Positions 48,001-64,000 of a stretch of 64,000 bases of DNA are shown piece by piece. This DNA is from Cliona cf. orientalis (taxonomy: Eukaryota > Porifera > Demospongiae > Clionaida > Clionaidae): contig OZ005692.1 of NCBI GenBank assembly GCA_963930775.1, positions 641,601 through 705,600 on the forward strand. The letters are read 5' to 3'. How positions within the stretch are numbered: position 1 is the first letter of the stretch; each line of letters begins with the position of its first letter. A program made the position numbers and the translations under genes. The notes under the pieces are model-generated. The model was not told the DNA's origin. It did not search any database and saw nothing but the letters and a program-made list of their open reading frames with translations.

Positions 48001-51000
48001 TTACCTCAATTCTGATGGGACTGTTTGTTTCAATGTCTTGAATGGAATAGATGGAATCAATGAGCATAAAATTGCCAGGGTTTGGCAGCACACTGATCCG
48101 TAGGCTGATGTTGGTCTGAGGGTCAGGCCCTGGGGCATTGTCGACTTGTATGGTGTAGGTGATTCCATCAACATCTCCTGGTTCTATCCGATTGAGGGGC
48201 GGAGTCACACAGCTTATTGCTGTGGAGTTGATCACAATACATCTTGTGCTCTACAAAATCACGAAAAATTGTCATAATAGTCGATAATGCTGTCAATCAT
48301 TGCACTCACGTTAGCCTCATTCAGGTACTGAGGATCAGCAATAACTAGTGTAGGATTCTGTACCACATCCAAATTAGTACCAATAAATGTGAGCATGATA
48401 CCTCCACTGCATGTGGGTATCATGTAGTGTGTATGTAGATGTGTGCATGTCATGTGCATAGACATACAGACTTAGGTACATAATAATATTATTTAATATC
48501 AAAGGAATGTGAAAGTGTTTATTAATTAGAAATATGTGGCCACACAGACTTTATATACAAACTCCATATGGTCAAGCCTCACAATAAGTTTGGACAGCCG
48601 ACCGTAGTATGGCACCCTGTAAGCCTTTCAAGTTGATTTACATGTAGTACATGCATCCCTAAAGTGATGATGCACTGTAACCTTATGATTGGTACTGTGC
48701 ATTGCACTCAGATTGAATCACAAAACTTTAATACAATGATATTGTAATGTGATTATGATGATGGATAGCTTACCCAAGTATCGTGTTCGTAGGAATAACA
48801 CTATAGAACTCCGGGTTGGGGGTATAGTTATACTGGACACTGCTATTATCGGCTGTGGCATTGTCAATCATCACCATCACTGCTCCACTCACTGGAGGGG
48901 CAGAGGCTGTGAATGCCTCAGTAGTACAGTTGATGCTGGTAGCACTGATACTGGCTTGGCTATATGAGGATAATTATAGAAACCATAATTCATGACTAAT
49001 GCATGATATTTATTTATAGTTACACTATTGCTGCAACAAACCATCACTTACTTATAATAACAATGGCAGCTAGTTTACACACCAAGGTACATGCATGTAT
49101 GCGTGCAAAACCACCCAATTTTACAGCCACATAATTGGATTTACTTTATAGTGCATTCTGTCTCCCCAGCAAGAGTGATTGTAGTGTCTTCAGTGTTTCC
49201 AATGTTGAGGTTGGTCCCATAGACAGTCAGGTTGGTACCCCCTGCCTGTGGGCCACGAGATGGAAATACTCCTGTGACTTGAGGCGACACTCTAGTGAAC
49301 AGTGTTTGATCGGAACTGGCAGGTCCGTTAGATAGTGTAATCATGATAGGAGTAGACTCTGTACTGTTGGTCGTTGTGCAACTTATCCTTCGACCAGGCT
49401 CGTAGGTGTCAGAACCTTCAGGTATACAGTTAACCCCTCCCACTTGAATGGAGTCTTCAGCAAAATCACTAAAAGAGACCCCCAGATTTGTGCCAGTGAT
49501 GACGATGGTAGTTTCCCCCTCAGGGGGGCCAAATTTAGGATCAAAGTCAGTTATTGTGGGCATAGGGCATTGCGAGCCAGTGGTGGCAAGATTTTGTGAA
49601 GAGCAGTCTTCAATAAAAGAACAGATGTCAGTCATTCCACTGGATCTGTCACACCAGCCACACTCAAATCCATTTGCCATGCTCCTACCAATACAAGAGG
49701 AACAGCCAGTAGCCACCTCAAGACAGTTGTAGAGTAGCACTGCATATGTATCGACATACATGTCCAGAGAATATCAAGTGGCTACATATTATAATGTATG
49801 CACCTTGGGTTGGCGTTGTAAGAATATCAATGGTGTGGTTGATATTTCTTCCTTCAGAGTTTTGTCCCCTCCACTGGATAGCTACAGTTACCATTTGCAT
49901 GTCAATACCACTGGGCAATATAAACTACAGAGAATGTATACATGTCATAATAAATCGAGCATGTTAAAAATCACTCACTTGGCCTGAGTTAACTACACAT
50001 GTTAGAGATGATTCACTGTTGTAGGTGGCTGATAGTCTAATTCCATTCACATAGCATGCGTACATAAAACCAGAAATCTGCAAAAAAAAAAAAAAAAAAT
50101 AGTAATCCAAAATAGTGTACATAATATACTTTTTTCTTTTACCTCAGGGGGAAGATTTCTTGTCACTAGTTCAATGTTTCTGGCCACTTGAACTGGTTGA
50201 AGATAGTTCTCTCCACCTCCAGGTGGACGATCCAATAGTGGACATACATCAGTGAAGTCTTGACCCACAGCCGGCTATAATAAATACCACCGTAAATGTA
50301 CATGCATAATCACTTTATGATTAATCACAAACCTGGAGAAAGTTCTCTGTTCCATTGATACAAGGAGTTGCTGTTCCACAGCACACTTTATTGTAGACAC
50401 ACCATCCATAAGGACTGTTTGTTTGAAGACACTGGCTACAGCTGTAGAATATTAATATAATAAGAAGCTTGAGGTCTAGTTATAACTTTACTAACTTCTT
50501 AGCTGAACTGCACTGGAAGATAGTGAGAGCACCAGGATTTGTACTGAAAGGTATTCCAAGTAAAGAGCTGGCCAGACTGACATCAACAGCTGCAGAGATT
50601 AATATGTGTACGTGCACGTCAGATAATGAGTGTATAGATACAGTACTCACCTTTGATTAGTCCTTCAACTTTTAATGGGATCTCTCCAGTGACATTACAA
50701 GTGTAAGATGTTCCAGAGCCGACTGCATCTACCATAAATGTCACTCCATCACTGGCAAAGTGGCAGAGGTAAGTTTCATTCACTAGCAGAGAAGGGAGAG
50801 GCTGAGAGAGAGTTAGGGTTAGCTGTGTGAATAAAAGCAACAAAGATCATAATCAATAAGTTTACTGCGTTGCTCAGAAATCTTACTATCTCCGGAGCAT
50901 CCAAGTCAAACTGTTGTGGAGAGATTGAAATGGCTGTACATTGACCAGTGTTTGTTCCAGCAGCCCTGATCCATCTAGTCTCAGGATTCTGACATTCATT

Positions 51001-52568
51001 TTCCTGTGAGCACTTGTTCTCCACTACACACCAGCCACACAGAGGGTTACCGTTACCAAGACAACTCATGCAATTAGAACTTAAGGAACAAATAGCAATT
51101 GGGATTTGTATCACCTGTATATTAATATGAAAATGTACAATGCATAGCCACTACATAATAATTATAATGCGTGTGCCCATCATGAATATCACAGGACTCA
51201 CTGAATTGAAAGTGCTGGCAGATATGAACTTCATCCCAGCCGCCCACTGAAATTGAGTCACTGGTCCGTCAGAAATGGCTCTCCTATCAAATCCATTTGA
51301 TTCCATAAGACTAAGTAACGCCATGTCAAACTATGCAACACAATTATAGTATACCAACATAGTAGATTGTCACAGTATCTCTTACCCCAGTTATAAAGTG
51401 CTCTCCACTGTTACTTGTGTAGGCAATAAATACAAATGAGAAACCTGCTATAGTAATAGCAACTGATGCTGTGATGAAGTTTTGGTTTGTCCTACCAAGG
51501 TTGATCCGAGTGCTACTAGTTACTCTCAAGTTATCAATGTCATCTAGTGCTCTAGGAATTGCAAGCCGAGTATTGAACTGGCAATTATCTGGAGACGGCT
51601 ACGCAAATGAACAATTCAATTTCGAAGCATCTTTATACATAACATACACTTACCATAAAATCATTGCAGGAAGTCTCAGTCACTTGCCATGCAAGATCAA
51701 TTGCCTCCTGAGTATTCTCAGTAGCTGCATTGCAAATGTTAAATTTTCCATCCATAATATTGTCAATCATTTCCAGATCAAAGAGGCACACAAAATTTCT
51801 TTGAGAGCTTTGCCGCTGGCTTCTTGAGAGAATAACTGTTGCTCCAGTTGTCCCAGCAAAGTTTTCAGCAACCGACAATCCACCGATACGTGAACCAGAG
51901 TTGGGAGCAATACCACAGCTAAGAGTGAGCTCATATAATGCATTGAAGTTACTATTATGACACACACGCATCACTCTAACACTACGGACCTCATTGGGAC
52001 TATTATCGATAGCAAAGTAATAAGCATTGCTCCCTCTCACAAATCCTCCATAAAAATTTCTTAGAAAACTAACTTGATTTATCATGTAAGTGCCTGACTC
52101 TTCAACACCAGCTTGACTCCCAGCAAATCCATACCGTCCCAAGATGATCTGATCTTGAGCCCCTGTACCATCTACAGTAATGCCTCCAACGTAGAAGTTA
52201 TCCTCAGCTGCAAAGAGGGCGAAATTATCCACCGATATGATGACATTTTCTCTCCTGAAGACGTATCCAGCAGAGAAGTTGTTGGCATTGTAGACCTCAC
52301 AGGAGAGATCAGTCAGACACACCACCAACCATCTACCGTTACTGCTAAGGGAAATGTTTACTGTTTCAGTTGTTAATCTCCACGATTCTTCGAGCACAAG
52401 ATTACTGTTTAATCGATATAACTGATTTCCTGCTGAGGAGTAGATCATCCTTCCATCTCTGTCCAATTGCAGACCAGGTGATCGAGAGGGAGAGGAGAGG
52501 AAATCGAACCGTTGACTATTTACAGTTGCTGCGATAAGTAGCAGTATCAAAATTCTACCAGGAGTCAT
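45065..52568 (-). CDS. Gene F: intact plexin/Met-like receptor tyrosine kinase (1690 aa)
   Basis: Twenty-six exons total 5073 nt in frame. Sema 51654-52568, 51386-51598, 51202-51330; PSI1 50887-51114; 50651-50822; 50496-50589; PSI2 50333-50441; 50143-50274; 49979-50077; 49804-49924; PSI3/TIG1/TIG2 49145-49739; 48774-48959; TIG3 48310-48406, 48005-48250; TIG4 47840-47929, 47684-47740; TM 47391-47623; 47279-47337; kinase 47095-47181, 46932-47018, 46575-46792, 46311-46423, 46073-46238, 45864-46006, 45546-45707; tail 45065-45386. The signal peptide ([18 protein letters not shown]) and Sema resemble D, while membrane helix, kinase and tail resemble B and C, so F is a recombinant. In PSI2 the usual CGWC reads YGWC (codon 50408-50410). 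The tail is tyrosine-rich and ends TTSYN. Confidence 0.91.
46834..46892. repeat. Intronic hairpin, gene F
   Basis: GTGGTAAAGGGTCGA pairs with TCGACCCTTTACCTCAC around a loop with CGTGCATGCGCA. It is in the same intron as the hairpins of B and C. The arms are conserved more than the surrounding intron. Confidence 0.75.
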
Positions 52569-52786
52569 TTTTTATCTCCCAACTTCAGAGAGACCCACCC
52601 TACTGTTATTTTAAGAACGTGATCCCATTCATGATCGCAGCAAGATCCGCGTCGCTATTTCTAGCCGGCGCCCCACCCACCCACATTTTATAGTCATTGC
52701 GAAAGGTATAAAGAATCGTCATAGCTACATGTAAACATCATAATGGTACACTATAACGTATGGATGACAGTAATGTCCTCTTCTGC
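52569..52786 (-). promoter_or_regulatory. Spacer F/G, putative promoter of gene F
   Basis: 218 bp between the start codon of F and the stop codon of G. It shares GACCCACCCTA, AAGAACGTGATC and CCCCACCCACCCACATT with the D/E spacer in the same order. Confidence 0.35.
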
Positions 52787-63793
<11,007 letters not shown>

Positions 63794-64000
63794 CTGGAGA
63801 GGAAGGGAGAGAGAGAGAGAGTGGGGGGGGGGGGGGGGGGGGGGGCTGAATATCCAGTTGTGCATGAAACTTTTACAACCACGCCCACTTTGTGTCAAAT
63901 CACACCCATTTTTGCCCAATTGAGACTGCTATCGCGAGTTTCCAAGGGTGTAGATAATGGGGGGGGGGGGGGGGGGGGGGGGGGCTAGGGGGCTGAAGCC
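63794..64000. other. Intron of gene G at window edge
   Basis: Contains two long poly-G runs (63823-63845 and 63960-63984), a likely source of assembly error. Further Sema exons of G must lie to the right. Confidence 0.6.

Overview
The window looks like animal nuclear DNA, probably from a sponge such as Amphimedon. This is inferred from short introns (mostly 50-350 bp), many AT-rich MITEs, and an expanded set of plexin/Met-like receptor tyrosine kinases (RTKs). I could not run a database search, so the species is a guess. All host genes recognised lie on the minus strand, head to tail.

Main content: a tandem array of seven related receptor genes, called A to G here from left to right. Each has or had a signal peptide, a Sema domain, three PSI cysteine modules, about four IPT/TIG domains, one membrane helix and a cytoplasmic tyrosine kinase. 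Three PSI modules is the plexin ectodomain plan; vertebrate Met has one. A (1112-12180) runs off the left edge before its kinase. B (12424-27222) is complete except for an LTR retrotransposon inside its transmembrane exon. C (27437-35196), D (35312-43291) and F (45065-52568) are intact: I traced 26 coding exons in each, and the spliced lengths are 5094, 4872 and 5073 nt, all multiples of three. E (43461-44830) is a decayed kinase-only pseudogene. G (52787-63793, runs off the right edge) joins a much more plexin-like ectodomain to a D-type kinase.

The cytoplasmic halves fall into two classes. B, C and F share one transmembrane/juxtamembrane type and a tyrosine-rich tail. D, G and pseudogene E share another kinase type; the D and G tails are short and tyrosine-free. 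Ectodomain, promoter and kinase types are mixed between genes, so unequal exchange and conversion have reshuffled the array. Spacers between stop codons and the next start are only 115-243 bp at the junctions of complete genes.

Repeats: the first 1.1 kb, the 6.4 kb intron of gene A (4430-10789) and the 2.4 kb intron of gene G (59488-61874) are rich in MITEs, foldback elements and tandem duplications. A BEL/Pao element at 14960-21317 has 341-bp LTRs that I read as identical and looks whole and young. A plus-strand repeat-coding fragment abuts a 200-base N gap at 63327-63526.
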